From the NCBI RefSeq assembly GCF_004403515.1, contig NZ_SOHH01000087.1, positions 62,001 through 126,000 of the forward strand: a stretch of DNA of 64,000 nt, given 5' to 3'. A model generated the notes under the pieces. It was not told the DNA's origin and did no database searches. It worked only from the letters and a program-made list of their open reading frames with translations. Position 1 is the stretch's first letter, and the number at the start of each line of letters is the position of its first letter. Shown in pieces: positions 54,741-64,000 of the stretch. The DNA comes from Cryobacterium fucosi. GTDB lineage: Bacteria > Actinomycetota > Actinomycetes > Actinomycetales > Microbacteriaceae. The translations under genes and the position numbers were made by a program.

Positions 54741-55714
54741 CGTTGGGTAATGACCCACAGCCACTGACGCGTCGTCAAGCGCGCGAGTTGGCCCAGGGGC
54801 ACGAGCCTGCCTCGGCGGACCAGCATCCGTCGGGCCATCTTCCCACTCACTCCTCCGGGTCCACCCCGGCACAGCGGGAGGCTCCGGCCGCGGCGCCCGA
54901 CGAACCCGCCGTCGCCTCCGCGTTCGCCCCGCCCGCGACGAAGTCCGGCTGGGCCGCCGCCGTCAACGCCCCGCGCCAGCCCGTCCCCGAACGAACCCTG
55001 ACCCGGCGTGAACTGCGCGCCCTGCAGCCGGCCCAGGGCCACGACGACGAATCGGGCCAGTCCGAATCGGGCCAGTCCGAATCGGGCCAGTCCGAATCGG
55101 GCCAGACCGAGGCTGCCCCGGTCAAGCAGCCCGCTCCCGTCGAGTTCCTCGTCGAATCGAAGTCTTCGTCCTCCTCGTCGGCCCGGGCTCGCCCCGGCGT
55201 GCTCCACCCGCCGGTGGGACACTGGTCCCTCGACCGTGACGAAGACGACGGTTCCATTCCCGGCGGATCGCCGATCGAACCGTTCGACCAGCTCATGTCC
55301 CGCGGCATCAGCGCCGGCGGAATCCCGACGACCACGAACGCACTCATCCTGCCGTCGATCCCGCACCAGGGCGCGACCTCGGGGCCGCTCACCAGCACGG
55401 GCGAGATCATGATCACCGGGTCGATCGACCTGCCGCGCAGCCTCGGGTCGACCGGTGCGCATCCGAACCTGTTCGACTCCGCCGAAATGGACCACATGCT
55501 CGACCAGCTCGACGAGAGCGGTCACCACAGCGATGTCGCGCCGGTGAGCGCGAGCCGCGCCGTCAGTACCCACGCTTCGACCAGGGGCGTCATGGCGCCG
55601 CCACCCAAGCGCGGGATGACCCTGCCCACCGTCCTGGCGATCACCGTCGGCGTGCTCGCCCTCGGTGTCGTCGCACTCTTCATCGCCGGCTACGTCTTCA
55701 AGATTTTCCAATGA
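54737..55714 (+). CDS. Unrecognised C-terminally anchored protein
   Basis: 325 residues, not recognised. Two short related motifs [11 protein letters not shown] (near residue 10) and [11 protein letters not shown] (near residue 90) flank a Pro/Ala-rich stretch. Four exact or near 15-bp repeats encode [20 protein letters not shown] (residues 105-124), followed by a poly-Ser run. The middle (residues 190-240) has [17 protein letters not shown], which looks conserved. One membrane helix near the C-terminus ([20 protein letters not shown]) leaves only a few residues outside, so most of the chain faces the cytoplasm. It lies between nadD and rsfS, overlapping nadD by four bases. Confidence 0.75.
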   Translation: MTLGNDPQPLTRRQARELAQGHEPASADQHPSGHLPTHSSGSTPAQREAPAAAPDEPAVASAFAPPATKSGWAAAVNAPRQPVPERTLTRRELRALQPAQGHDDESGQSESGQSESGQSESGQTEAAPVKQPAPVEFLVESKSSSSSSARARPGVLHPPVGHWSLDRDEDDGSIPGGSPIEPFDQLMSRGISAGGIPTTTNALILPSIPHQGATSGPLTSTGEIMITGSIDLPRSLGSTGAHPNLFDSAEMDHMLDQLDESGHHSDVAPVSASRAVSTHASTRGVMAPPPKRGMTLPTVLAITVGVLALGVVALFIAGYVFKIFQ

Positions 55715-55751
55715 CATTTCATTCGCTCTCACTAACTCAGGGATCCATTCG

Positions 55752-56129
55752 ATGACAGCTTCTGCCCATGCTCTCGAGCTCCTCAAGCTGGCCGCTGCGG
55801 CCGCAGACTCGAAGGCGGGGGAGGACCTCGTCGCCATCGACGTCTCGAATCCCCTTCCGCTTGCGGACATCTTCCTGATTGTCACCGGGCGCTCAGAGCG
55901 CAACGTCGTGGCCATCGCCGGCGAGATCGAAGACAAGCTCACGGAGGCCGGCCACAAGCCCCTGCGTCGCGAGGGCCGCGCCGAGGGTCGTTGGATCCTC
56001 GTCGACTTCGGCGACCTCGTCGTTCACGTCTTCCATGAAGAGGAACGGGTCTACTATTCCCTCGAGCGACTGTGGAAGGACTGCCCGGTCGTTCCGATCG
56101 AGTTGCCCGCGCACAAGGCCCAGGAGTAG
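55752..56129 (+). CDS. rsfS: Ribosomal silencing factor RsfS
   Basis: 125 residues. Binds L14 and blocks 50S-30S joining when nutrients are scarce. Conserved KAGEDLVAIDVSNPLPLADIF, GRSERNVVAIAGEIEDKL, and EGRWILVDFGDLVVHVFHEEERVYYSLERLW (first half EGRWILVDFGDLVVHVFH). ATG at 55752 follows 37 bases after the anchored protein. Upstream of tRNA-Ala. Confidence 0.97.
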   Translation: MTASAHALELLKLAAAAADSKAGEDLVAIDVSNPLPLADIFLIVTGRSERNVVAIAGEIEDKLTEAGHKPLRREGRAEGRWILVDFGDLVVHVFHEEERVYYSLERLWKDCPVVPIELPAHKAQE

Positions 56130-56217
56130 TGGTTGGTACCCAACCGGGCCGGGGATGTAGTAGCCTAGAGAAGTTGTTTCGGGCCCGGTGAAATGGAATC
56201 CGGCCGAAACACAATTC

Positions 56218-56290
56218 GGGTCCGTGGCGCAGCTGGTAGCGCACCTGCATGGCATGCAGGGGGTCAGGGGTTCGAATCCCCTCGGATCCA
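56218..56290 (+). tRNA. tRNA-Ala (anticodon GGC)
   Basis: 73-base cloverleaf. Acceptor GGGTCCG pairs with CGGATCC and includes the alanine identity pair G3-U70; discriminator A. Anticodon stem CCTGC/GCAGG with loop ATGGCAT. T arm AGGGGTTCGAATCCCCT. CCA is not encoded (ACCG). Confidence 0.97.
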
Positions 56291-56313
56291 CCGAGTAGCA
56301 CCGTTTGACAAGG

Positions 56314-56343
56314 AAGACCCGCTCACTCAGCGGGTCTTTTTTT
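56314..56343 (+). terminator. Rho-independent terminator after tRNA-Ala
   Basis: AAGACCCGCT (56314-56323) pairs with AGCGGGTCTT (56329-56338), five-base loop, then a run of seven T. Confidence 0.95.
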
Positions 56344-56438
56344 GTGCGGACGGACCCGGACCCTGTCGGGGAGCGAAGGTCGGGGGGATGATGTGCGGGA
56401 GCGCAATCATTCGCGCCCGATCAAGGAGGTTCGAGACG

Positions 56439-57752
56439 ATGGTCGTCTTCGCCGATCGCGTGGATGCGGGTAGCCAACTCGCCGAACGCCTGCTCCATCT
56501 GCGCGACCGGGATGTGGTCGTGCTCGGCCTGCCGCGCGGCGGCGTCCCCGTCGCGTTCGCGGTTGCCGAGGCCCTGCACGCGCCGCTCGACGTCATCGTG
56601 GTGCGCAAGCTCGGGGTTCCGTACCAACCCGAACTCGCCATGGGGGCGATCGGCGAAGGCGGGGCACGCGTGCTGAACCCGGAGGTGCTCACTCTCACCG
56701 GCGTGACCGCCGAGGAACTCGGCACGGTAGAGCGCCGGGAGCGAACACTACTGGATGAACGCGTGGCCAGCCTCCGAATGGGCAGGGAGCGGCTGGATCT
56801 GACCGGGCGTACCGTTGTCATCGTCGACGACGGCATAGCCACGGGCTCCACGGCCCGGGTGGCCTGTGATGTGGCCCGTCACCTCGGCGCGGCGACCGTG
56901 ATCATGGCGGCGCCTGTGGTGCCGGCGGAGACGGTCGGGAACCACCCCGGGGCCGACGAGGTCGTCTGCGTCCTCGCGCCCCGCCAACTGGTCGCCGTCG
57001 GCAATCACTACCGGGACTTCTCCGCGACCAGCGACGAGGAGGTGGTGGTGCTCCTGGACGCGGCAGCCAAGCGGATGCGCAACGGCCGGGTCGTGGGCGA
57101 CGACGTGGCTCGCGACGTCGAGATCCCCGCGGACGGGGTGCTCCTGGAAGGCCATCTGCGCCTGCCGGAGGGTGCCGCCGGGATCGTGGTCTTCGCGCAC
57201 GGCAGCGGCAGCAGCCGGCACAGCCCGCGCAACCAGTTCGTCGCGGAGGTGCTTCTCCGGGCCGGCCTCGGGACCCTGCTCCTGGACCTTCTCACCGCCG
57301 ATGAGGAGCCGAACCGATCGAACGTCTTCGACATCGAACTGCTCGCGAACCGGCTGACCGCGGCAACCGCGTGGCTGCGGCACCGCCCCGAGACGGCGCA
57401 GTTCCGGATCGGCTACTTCGGCGCAAGCACCGGCGCGGGCGCGGCGCTCTGGGCGGCGGCGGAACCGGGCAGCGACATCTCGGCGATCGTCTCCCGCGGC
57501 GGACGACCCGACCTGGCCGGAGCCCGGCTGCCGCTGGTGCAGGCCCCGACGCTGCTTATCGTTGGCGGAGCAGACGAGGTCGTGCTCGAACTCAACCGGC
57601 AGGCCAAGGCCCGGCTGCACTGCCGAAGCCGGCTCACGGTCGTGGACGGTGCCACGCACCTGTTCGAGGAACCGGGAACGCTGGCCGCCGCGGCCAACCT
57701 GGCCGCCGACTGGTTCTCCCGGTACCTCATTGCCGAGCCGACGGGGTCCTGA
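56439..57752 (+). CDS. Phosphoribosyltransferase-dienelactone hydrolase fusion
   Basis: 437 residues with a perfect AAGGAGGT site at 56423-56430. Residues 1-210: PRTase fold with VVVLGLPRGGVPVAF, VVRKLGVP, and the PRPP loop VVIVDDGIATGSTARVA. Residues 225-435: alpha/beta hydrolase of the dienelactone hydrolase group with VFAHGSGSSRHSPRN, nucleophile elbow GYFGASTGAGAAL and late His in GATHLFEEPG. Fusions of these two domains are found across bacteria, often in stress or dormancy loci, but the reaction is unknown. Single gene. Confidence 0.9.
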   Translation: MVVFADRVDAGSQLAERLLHLRDRDVVVLGLPRGGVPVAFAVAEALHAPLDVIVVRKLGVPYQPELAMGAIGEGGARVLNPEVLTLTGVTAEELGTVERRERTLLDERVASLRMGRERLDLTGRTVVIVDDGIATGSTARVACDVARHLGAATVIMAAPVVPAETVGNHPGADEVVCVLAPRQLVAVGNHYRDFSATSDEEVVVLLDAAAKRMRNGRVVGDDVARDVEIPADGVLLEGHLRLPEGAAGIVVFAHGSGSSRHSPRNQFVAEVLLRAGLGTLLLDLLTADEEPNRSNVFDIELLANRLTAATAWLRHRPETAQFRIGYFGASTGAGAALWAAAEPGSDISAIVSRGGRPDLAGARLPLVQAPTLLIVGGADEVVLELNRQAKARLHCRSRLTVVDGATHLFEEPGTLAAAANLAADWFSRYLIAEPTGS

Positions 57753-57814
57753 GGCCAGAATCGGCCGGCCGCGGATGCCGCGGCATCCGTTTTGATCGCC
57801 GGCCGGTCGTGGCC

Positions 57815-57820
57815 GATAAT
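57815..57820 (+). promoter_or_regulatory. -10 element, leaderless YchJ gene
   Basis: GATAAT ends six bases before the GTG at 57827. Confidence 0.55.
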
Positions 57821-57826
57821 GGGACT

Positions 57827-58231
57827 GTGCCGACCCGTGAAACGACAGCCTCACGTCCGGGCCGGTGCCCGTGCCAGAGCGGCGATTCCTATTCGGACTG
57901 CTGCGGGCCGCTGCACGACAGCCTCGCGATCGCTCCCACCGCCGAACGGCTGATGCGCTCCCGGTACAGCGCCTTCGCGGTCGGCGACGTCGGCTACCTG
58001 CTCTCGACCTGGCATCCGAGCACCCGGCCCCCCGCATTCGAGCTCGACGCCACCCTCGTCTGGACGCGCCTCGACGTCGAACGGACCGAGCGCGGGGGCC
58101 CGTTCGACACCGACGGGGTGGTGGAGTTCACGGCGCAGTGTCGCGCGGGCGGCATCCGCAGCCGGCAGCACGAAGTGAGCCGGTTCGTGCGGGTGGATCG
58201 CCGCTGGCTCTACCTGGACGCATCGGACTGA
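57827..58231 (+). CDS. YchJ/UPF0225 protein with SEC-C motif
   Basis: 134 residues. The N-terminal SEC-C zinc motif is RCPCQSGDSYSDCCGPLH. The rest is the NTF2-like YchJ fold: AERLMRSRYSAFAVGDVGYL, then GVVEFTAQCRAGG and RWLYLDASD. Role unknown; SEC-C elements bind zinc and often contact ribosome or SecB partners. GTG start. Confidence 0.93.
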   Translation: MPTRETTASRPGRCPCQSGDSYSDCCGPLHDSLAIAPTAERLMRSRYSAFAVGDVGYLLSTWHPSTRPPAFELDATLVWTRLDVERTERGGPFDTDGVVEFTAQCRAGGIRSRQHEVSRFVRVDRRWLYLDASD

Positions 58232-58300
58232 TCCGTGACGCGTGGCGGGGAGCTCGCGCACCTGCCGGATGACCGCCGGACATCGCGTCCCTGAGTGGGC

Positions 58301-58486
58301 TCAGCGCTGACGGGAATCCAGCTCGGTGACATGACGGAGTCGGCGCTCATGCTCCGCGTCGAACGCGTCCTGCCCACCGGCCTTCGCGATGAAACCGGGG
58401 TGGGCTGAGTAGTGCGACCAGCGCTCGAGGTCGGCCCGCGCCGCGGTGAGCTCCTTCGGCGTCGGTGCGGAGGCATCAGGCTGCAT
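58301..58486 (-). CDS. Small hypothetical protein
   Basis: 61 residues, charged and helical (ELTAARADLERWSHYSAH ... DAEHERRLRHVTELD). ATG at 58486. No family recognised. The codon pattern is compatible with a real gene, but support is weak. Confidence 0.45.
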   Translation of the reverse strand: MQPDASAPTPKELTAARADLERWSHYSAHPGFIAKAGGQDAFDAEHERRLRHVTELDSRQR

Positions 58487-58605
58487 GGCTCGATTATGGC
58501 GTGATTGGTGGCCGTGGTGTTGCTCGCCGCGCAGACAGGAAAAGTGGATCTGACGGTCCGGAATAAGTCCCGCGACGGCACGGTTCCCCTGTTAAATGCA
58601 TTTGC

Positions 58606-59424
58606 ATGCAAATTGACCTGAGGAGCACCACGATGGCGCCGGAGATCGAACTGGGACTGGACACATTCGGGGACGTCACCTTCGATGCCGCGGGGCAGTT
58701 GCTTCCCCAGCCGCAGGTGCTGCGAAACGTGGTCGCCGAAGCGGTGCTCGCCGACCAGGTCGGGCTGGACTTCTTCGGACCAGTACGAGCTCCTCTTCGA
58801 GGAGAAGCTCAACCTCTTCACCGAACTGCTCAAGGAGGAGCCCGTGACCTGGGCCGGGGAAACGCGGGGCGCGCTGAAGAACCAGAGCGTCTACCCGCCG
58901 ACCGAGTCCGGTTCGCTCCGCACCTGGGTCGGGGTGGGCGGCAGCCCGCAGTCCGTCGTGCGTGCCGCGCACTACGGCCTGCCCCTCATGCTGGCCGTCA
59001 TCGGCGGTTCGCCGCTCGCGTTCAAGCCGTTGGTCGACCTGTACCACCGCGCCCTCGCACGGTTCGAGAAGCCGACCCAGCCGATCGGCGAGCACTCCCC
59101 GGGGTACATCGCGGCGACGGATGCCTGGCGCGCGAGGAAATGTGGCCGCACTACGCCGCCATGCAGGAGCGGATCGGACGTGAACGAGGCTGGGGCCCGG
59201 TCAGCCGGGAACAGTTCGAGCACGACGCCGGCCCCGACGGCGCCCTCTTCGTCGGTTCACCCGAGACCGTCGCGACCAAGATCGCTTCTGTTGCGAAAGG
59301 CCTGGGCCTGTCGCGCTTCGACCTCAAGTACAGCATCGGTACGCTGGCCCACGAGAAGCTGATGACCAGCATTGAGCTCTATGGCACCCAGGTGGCCCCG
59401 CTGGTGCGCGAGCAGCTGGCCTGA
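58606..59424 (+). pseudogene. LLM-class flavin oxidoreductase, disrupted
   Basis: Three pieces of one luciferase-like monooxygenase (family length about 340) lie in two frames. MAPEIELGLDTFGDVTF to GLDFFG is in the first frame (to about 58778). QYELLFEEKLNLFTELLKEE to IAATDAWRAR is in the second (about 58782-59135). EEMWPHYAAMQERIGRERG to VAPLVREQLA is back in the first, ending at 59424. At the first join about 75 residues (usually GEHHR... to the FDL segment) are missing. The second join is a single-base slip at GCGCGAGGAAATG (about 59130). Confidence 0.85.
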
Positions 59425-59542
59425 TTCGGCTTTCGCGGCGGCAGTGAATGAGGTGCTGGACTCCCGGAGACGGTAGCGTACTGATGTGCTCTGCGGCCGC
59501 CGCCGGGCACCTGTATCGATCCGAAAATCCCTGAGGAGTCCC
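59425..59542. other. glgX upstream region
   Basis: 118 bases between the LLM remnant and glgX. A TAGCGTACT stretch near 59474 may contain a promoter. GAGGAG at 59533-59538 serves the TTG start. Nothing else seen. Confidence 0.4.
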
Positions 59543-61849
59543 TTGGAAACCTGGCCTGGAACTGCTTACCCGCTCGGCGCCACCTATGACGGGAGCGGAA
59601 CGAACTTCGCCCTCTTCAGCGAGGCCGCCACCAGGGTGGAACTCTGTCTGTTCGACGACGACGGGGGCGAGACGCGCATCGACGTCATCGAGTCCAGCGC
59701 GTACATCTGGCACTGCTACCTCCCGCTCGTGCAGCCAGGCCAGCGCTACGGCTACCGCGTCCACGGCGACTACGACCCGGCGAACGGGCAGCGCGCCAAC
59801 CCGAACAAGCTGCTGCTCGACCCGTACGCGAAGGCCACCTGCGGCACCATCGACTGGGACCCGTCGCTGTTCTCCTACAACTTCGGTGACCCCGATTCCC
59901 GCAACGACGACGACTCCGCGCCGCACATGATGCTCGGCGTCGTCGTCAACCCGTTCTTCGACTGGGTGGGCGACCGCCCGCTGCGCACGCCCTACAGCGA
60001 ATCGCTGATCTACGAGGCCCACGTGAAGGGGCTCACCAGGTTGCAGGAACTCGTGCCGGAATCCCAGCGTGGCACCTACGCGGGGGTCGCGCATCCGTCG
60101 GTCATCGACCACCTGCAGAAGCTCGGCGTCACCGCCATCGAGCTGATGCCGGTGCACCAGTTCGTCAACGACGGCACCCTCGAAGAGAAGGGGCTGAACA
60201 ACTACTGGGGCTACAACACCATTGGCTTCTTCTCCCCGCACAACGCGTACTCGTCGACCGGCGACCGCGGCCAACAGGTGCAGGAGTTCAAGGGAATGGT
60301 GCGCAGCCTGCACGACGCGGGCATCGAGGTCATCCTCGACGTGGTCTACAACCACACGGCGGAGGGGAACCACCTCGGCCCGACCATCTCGTTCAAGGGC
60401 ATCGACAACCAGGCCTATTACCGGCTGATGGACGACGACAAGCGCTACTACATGGACTACACCGGCACCGGGAACACCCTGAATGTGCGGCATCCTCACT
60501 CCCTGCAGCTGATCATGGACTCGCTGCGGTACTGGGTGATCGAGATGCACGTCGACGGTTTCCGGTTCGACCTCGCCTCGGCGCTGGCCCGCGACCTGTA
60601 CGACGTCGACAAGCTCTCGACCTTCTTCGAGCTCGTGCAGCAGGATCCGATCGTGTCCCAGGTCAAACTCATCGCCGAACCGTGGGATGTCGGCCCCGGC
60701 GGCTATCAGGTCGGCAACTTCCCCGCCCAGTGGACGGAGTGGAACGGGCAGTACCGCGACACCGTTCGCGACTTCTGGCGCGGCGAGCCGTCAACGCTGG
60801 GCGAGTTCGCGTCGCGCATCACCGGCTCCGCCGACCTCTACGAGCACTCCGGTCGCCGACCGGTGGCCTCGATCAACTTCGTCACCGCGCACGACGGATT
60901 CACCCTCTCCGACCTCGTCTCCTACAACGAGAAGCACAACGACGCCAACGGCGAGGGAAACAAGGACGGCGAGTCCCACAACCGGTCCTGGAACATGGGC
61001 GCAGAAGGCCCGACCGACGACCCGGAGGTCCGGTCCCTGCGGGCCAGGCAGCACCGCAACTTCCTGGCGACCATGCTGCTCTCCCAGGGGGTGCCGATGA
61101 TCCTGCACGGGGACGAGCTCGGCCGAACCCAGCAGGGCAACAACAACACCTACGCGCAGGACTCCGAGCTGAGCTGGATCCACTGGGACGAGGCCGACCA
61201 CCCGTTGATCGAATTCACGGCGGCCGTGTCGCGCCTCCGGAAGGACCACCCCACGTTCCGGCGCAGCCGATTCTTCGACGGCCACCCCGGCAAGCGGGCC
61301 GAGGGGGACTCCTTGCCCGACATCGTCTGGCTGAACAGCGACGGCCAGGAGATGCAGTCGCAGGACTGGGACGAGAACCGGGCCCGCACCGTGGGCATGT
61401 TCCTGAACGGGCTCGGAATCCGGGAGCGGAACTCCCGCGGTGAGAACGTCACCGACGTCAACTTCCTCCTGATCTTCAACGCAGACCCCGACGACGTGGA
61501 CTTCACCCTGCCACCCGCCGACTACGCGCCGGCCTGGGAGATCGTCGTCGACACCGCGGGGGAGGGCGCCGACGCCGTGCCGCACGCCGCCGGGGCGGTG
61601 CAGACCGTGTGGTCCCGATCGCTCGTGGTGCTGCGCGCCTACCAGCCGCCGGAAACCGCCCCCGACCACTCCGTCGCGGCCTCCCTCGCGGCTCTGGCTG
61701 GTTCGCCGATTCCGGCGAACGTCGTGGCGGATGCCGCCGCACCGGAAGCCGTCGAAGCCGAAGCCGAAGCCGCGGCAGCGGCCGAACCTGCCGTGAAGCC
61801 GGTGAAGAGAGTGCGGAAGCCCCGCACCAAGCCGGAGGGAACCGCGTGA
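59543..61849 (+). CDS. glgX: Glycogen debranching enzyme GlgX
   Basis: 768 residues. GH13 isoamylase-type enzyme that removes alpha-1,6 branches from glycogen. The TTG start at 59543 gives [19 protein letters not shown], the family N-terminus, with GAGGAG five bases upstream. N-terminal CBM48, then catalytic region [25 protein letters not shown] (nucleophile Asp), [11 protein letters not shown] (acid Glu) and [19 protein letters not shown]. The last 60 residues are Ala/Glu-rich and end in a basic [13 protein letters not shown] tail not needed for catalysis. Overlaps treY by four bases. Confidence 0.96.
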   Translation: METWPGTAYPLGATYDGSGTNFALFSEAATRVELCLFDDDGGETRIDVIESSAYIWHCYLPLVQPGQRYGYRVHGDYDPANGQRANPNKLLLDPYAKATCGTIDWDPSLFSYNFGDPDSRNDDDSAPHMMLGVVVNPFFDWVGDRPLRTPYSESLIYEAHVKGLTRLQELVPESQRGTYAGVAHPSVIDHLQKLGVTAIELMPVHQFVNDGTLEEKGLNNYWGYNTIGFFSPHNAYSSTGDRGQQVQEFKGMVRSLHDAGIEVILDVVYNHTAEGNHLGPTISFKGIDNQAYYRLMDDDKRYYMDYTGTGNTLNVRHPHSLQLIMDSLRYWVIEMHVDGFRFDLASALARDLYDVDKLSTFFELVQQDPIVSQVKLIAEPWDVGPGGYQVGNFPAQWTEWNGQYRDTVRDFWRGEPSTLGEFASRITGSADLYEHSGRRPVASINFVTAHDGFTLSDLVSYNEKHNDANGEGNKDGESHNRSWNMGAEGPTDDPEVRSLRARQHRNFLATMLLSQGVPMILHGDELGRTQQGNNNTYAQDSELSWIHWDEADHPLIEFTAAVSRLRKDHPTFRRSRFFDGHPGKRAEGDSLPDIVWLNSDGQEMQSQDWDENRARTVGMFLNGLGIRERNSRGENVTDVNFLLIFNADPDDVDFTLPPADYAPAWEIVVDTAGEGADAVPHAAGAVQTVWSRSLVVLRAYQPPETAPDHSVAASLAALAGSPIPANVVADAAAPEAVEAEAEAAAAAEPAVKPVKRVRKPRTKPEGTA

Positions 61850-64000
61850 GGATCCCACTCTCGACCTACCGGCTCCAGATCACGGCCGACTTCGACCTGG
61901 ATGCCGCGGCGGGCGTCCTCGACTACGTCACGGCCCTGGGCGCGGACTGGCTCTACCTCTCGCCGCTCCTCGCGGCCGAGGTCGGCTCCGACCACGGCTA
62001 CGACGTCGTCGACCACTCCACCGTCGACCCGGTGCGCGGCGGACCGGAGGCCCTCCTTCGACTCGGGACCGCCGCAACGGGCGCGGGACGCGGCATCCTC
62101 GTCGACATCGTGCCCAACCATGTCGGGGTCGCCACACCACGGCACAACGCCTGGTGGTGGGACCTGCTCGCGGCCGGCCGGGACTCCCGTTTCGCCGAGG
62201 CATTCGACGTGGATTGGGAGGCCGGAGCCGGCCGCATCCTGCTCCCCGTGCTCGGCGACGGCGACCACGAGCTCGACCGGCTCGAGGTCGTCGGCGACGA
62301 ACTGCGCTACTTCGACAACCGGTTCCCGCTCGTGCCCGGCAGCGCCGAGGACGGGGCGGACGCCGTCACCGTGCACTCCCGCCAGCACTACGAGTTCGTC
62401 AGCTGGCGCCGCGCCGACGCCGACCTGAACTACCGGCGCTTCTTCGCCGTGAATAGCCTGGCCGGGATCCGGGTGGAAGTGCCCTGGGTGTTCGAGGAAT
62501 CGCACCGGGAGATCCTGCGCTGGGTGCGGGACGGTCTCGTGCACGGGCTGCGGGTCGACCACCCCGACGGCCTGGCCGATCCGGGCGGCTACCTCGACGG
62601 GCTGCGCGCGGCCACCGGGGGAGCCTATGTCCTGGTCGAGAAGATCCTCGAGGGCCAGGAGCAGCTGCCGGCCAACTGGGCCACCAGCGGCACCACCGGC
62701 TACGACGCGCTGGGAGACTTCGACCGCGTCCTCGTCGACCCGGCCGGGGAAGACCCCCTTGACTCCCTCGAAGTGCGCCTCCAGGTCGAGGCCGGGCGCC
62801 TCGAGGACGGCGCGGAGACCCTCGACTGGGAGGAGCTGGTGCACGCCGACAAGCGCACCATCGCCGACCAGACCCTGCGCGCCGAGGTGTTGCGCCTGGC
62901 CCGGCTGGTGCCGGAGATATCCGATCCTGCCGACGCGATCGCCGAACTGCTCGCCTGCTTCCCGGTCTACCGCTCCTACCTTCCGGTCGGCATCGAGCGG
63001 CTGCACACCGCCGCACGACTGGCCGTCGCCCGACGCCCGGAACTGGCGTCGACGATCGACGCGCTGCTGCCCGTGCTGGCCGACCCGGGGCATCCGGCCG
63101 CCGTCAGGTTCCAGCAGACCTCCGGAATGGTGATGGCCAAGGGCGTCGAGGACACCGCCTACTACCGGTACAGCCGGCTGACCTCGCTCAACGAGGTAGG
63201 CGCCGACCCGTCGGAGTTCGCGATCGACCCGGCCGAGTTCCACCGCCGCCAGCAACTGCGCCAGGCCACACTGCCCGGCTCGATGACCACGCTCTCCACC
63301 CACGACACCAAACGCGGCGAAGACGTGCGGGCCAGGATCAACGTGCTCGCCGAGATCCCCGCGGAGTGGGTGGCGGCCCTGGGTTCGCTCCGCTCGGCGG
63401 TTCCGCTCGGCGACGCCCCGTTCGAGAACCTGCTCTGGCAGGCCGTGATCGGCGCCTGGCCGGCGAGCCCCGAACGCCTCGCCGCCTACGCGGAGAAGGC
63501 CGCACGGGAGGCCGGAACCTCGACCACCTGGACCGACCGGAACGATGCCTTCGAAGAGGCCCTGCGCGACCTCGCCGCTTCAACGGCCGGGAACGAGGAC
63601 GTCGCGGGCACGATCAGCGGTTTCGTCGACCGGGTGCGGCAGGCAGGCTGGAGCAACTCCCTCTCCGCCAAGCTGGTACAGCTCACCACCTCCGGCGTCC
63701 CCGACGTGTACCAGGGCAGCGAACTGTGGGAGACCTCCCTGGTCGACCCCGACAACCGGCGCCCCGTCGACTACGCGCTCCGGCGCGAGTACCTGGCGCG
63801 GATCGACGACGGATGGTTGCCAGAGGTCGATGAGACCGGCGCCGCGAAACTCCTGGTCACCACCCGGGCCCTGCGACTGCGCCGCGACGAGCCGGGCCGG
63901 TTCTTCCGCTACGCGCCGGTCCCCGCGTTCGGAGCCGGGGCCGGACACGTCATCGCCTTCGACCGCGGCGAGACCGTCACGGTCGCCACCCGGCTGCCGC
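61846..64000 (+). CDS. treY: Maltooligosyl trehalose synthase, 3' end beyond window
   Basis: About 718 codons visible, open at the right edge. Converts the reducing end of maltodextrins to a trehalosyl unit. GTG start overlaps the glgX stop codon (GTGA). N-terminal [20 protein letters not shown] and [20 protein letters not shown], catalytic regions [22 protein letters not shown] (nucleophile Asp), VEKILEG (acid Glu) and [14 protein letters not shown]. The partner treZ is expected just outside the window. With GlgX this converts glycogen to trehalose. Confidence 0.97.
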   Translation, partial: MRIPLSTYRLQITADFDLDAAAGVLDYVTALGADWLYLSPLLAAEVGSDHGYDVVDHSTVDPVRGGPEALLRLGTAATGAGRGILVDIVPNHVGVATPRHNAWWWDLLAAGRDSRFAEAFDVDWEAGAGRILLPVLGDGDHELDRLEVVGDELRYFDNRFPLVPGSAEDGADAVTVHSRQHYEFVSWRRADADLNYRRFFAVNSLAGIRVEVPWVFEESHREILRWVRDGLVHGLRVDHPDGLADPGGYLDGLRAATGGAYVLVEKILEGQEQLPANWATSGTTGYDALGDFDRVLVDPAGEDPLDSLEVRLQVEAGRLEDGAETLDWEELVHADKRTIADQTLRAEVLRLARLVPEISDPADAIAELLACFPVYRSYLPVGIERLHTAARLAVARRPELASTIDALLPVLADPGHPAAVRFQQTSGMVMAKGVEDTAYYRYSRLTSLNEVGADPSEFAIDPAEFHRRQQLRQATLPGSMTTLSTHDTKRGEDVRARINVLAEIPAEWVAALGSLRSAVPLGDAPFENLLWQAVIGAWPASPERLAAYAEKAAREAGTSTTWTDRNDAFEEALRDLAASTAGNEDVAGTISGFVDRVRQAGWSNSLSAKLVQLTTSGVPDVYQGSELWETSLVDPDNRRPVDYALRREYLARIDDGWLPEVDETGAAKLLVTTRALRLRRDEPGRFFRYAPVPAFGAGAGHVIAFDRGETVTVATRLP

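Overview
The window is chromosomal DNA from a high-GC Gram-positive bacterium. The actinobacterial signs are a eukaryote-like (type 2) IleRS preceded by an ultrashort-stem-I T-box, paired clpP1-clpP2, a long RNase E/G, DUF4233 and DUF4031 proteins, a VKOR homologue, tRNA genes without encoded CCA, and many leaderless start codons. Gene content and local order (nadD / membrane protein / rsfS / tRNA-Ala; obg / proB / proA) fit the family Microbacteriaceae best. The genus is not assigned. No prophage, insertion sequence, CRISPR array or rRNA was seen.

Layout. 1-10 kb: 3' part of aminopeptidase N, a tandem pair of unrecognised paralogous proteins, an unusual SDR protein, an MHS-type MFS permease, a DUF998 protein, rpiB and an Nei/Fpg glycosylase. 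10-16 kb: PaiB-like protein, amidohydrolase, histidine kinase/response regulator, lactate dehydrogenase. 15.8-19.3 kb: a worn segment with three gene remnants (metallophosphatase, dienelactone hydrolase, VOC protein), two GNAT proteins, an ABM protein and small membrane proteins. 19.3-24.1 kb: tRNA-Gly, tRNA-Pro and the proteostasis block tig-clpP1-clpP2-clpX. 24.3-29.6 kb: methyltransferase, an AMP-ligase/thiolase pair and a soluble Ser/Thr kinase with a GAF domain. 29.6-38.3 kb: GNAT protein, valS and a complete peptide/nickel-type ABC importer. 38.3-44.4 kb: T-box, ileS, folC, DUF4233, ndk. 44.5-56.3 kb: VKOR, rne, rplU-rpmA-obg, a tandem duplicated proB, proA, nadD, an unrecognised anchored protein, rsfS, tRNA-Ala. 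56.4-64 kb: a phosphoribosyltransferase-hydrolase fusion, a YchJ/SEC-C protein, a broken LLM oxidoreductase, glgX and the 5' part of treY.

How the genes work together. Trigger factor and the two ClpP subunits with ClpX form a folding/degradation module. ileS-folC-DUF4233-ndk are chained by overlaps or near-overlaps and follow an isoleucine T-box. rplU-rpmA-obg-proB-proB form a growth and proline module, with a terminator-like hairpin between rpmA and obg. glgX and treY overlap by four bases and link glycogen trimming to trehalose.

Most notable observations: (1) a palindromic repeat family of about 24 bp forms three intergenic arrays and also an in-frame array inside the essential ileS gene, adding about 53 Ser/Thr/Gly-rich residues; (2) nine genes have a -10-like hexamer exactly six bases before the start codon, indicating leaderless transcription; (3) tandem proB; (4) a tandem family of unrecognised proteins; (5) four decayed genes whose breakpoints can be read directly.
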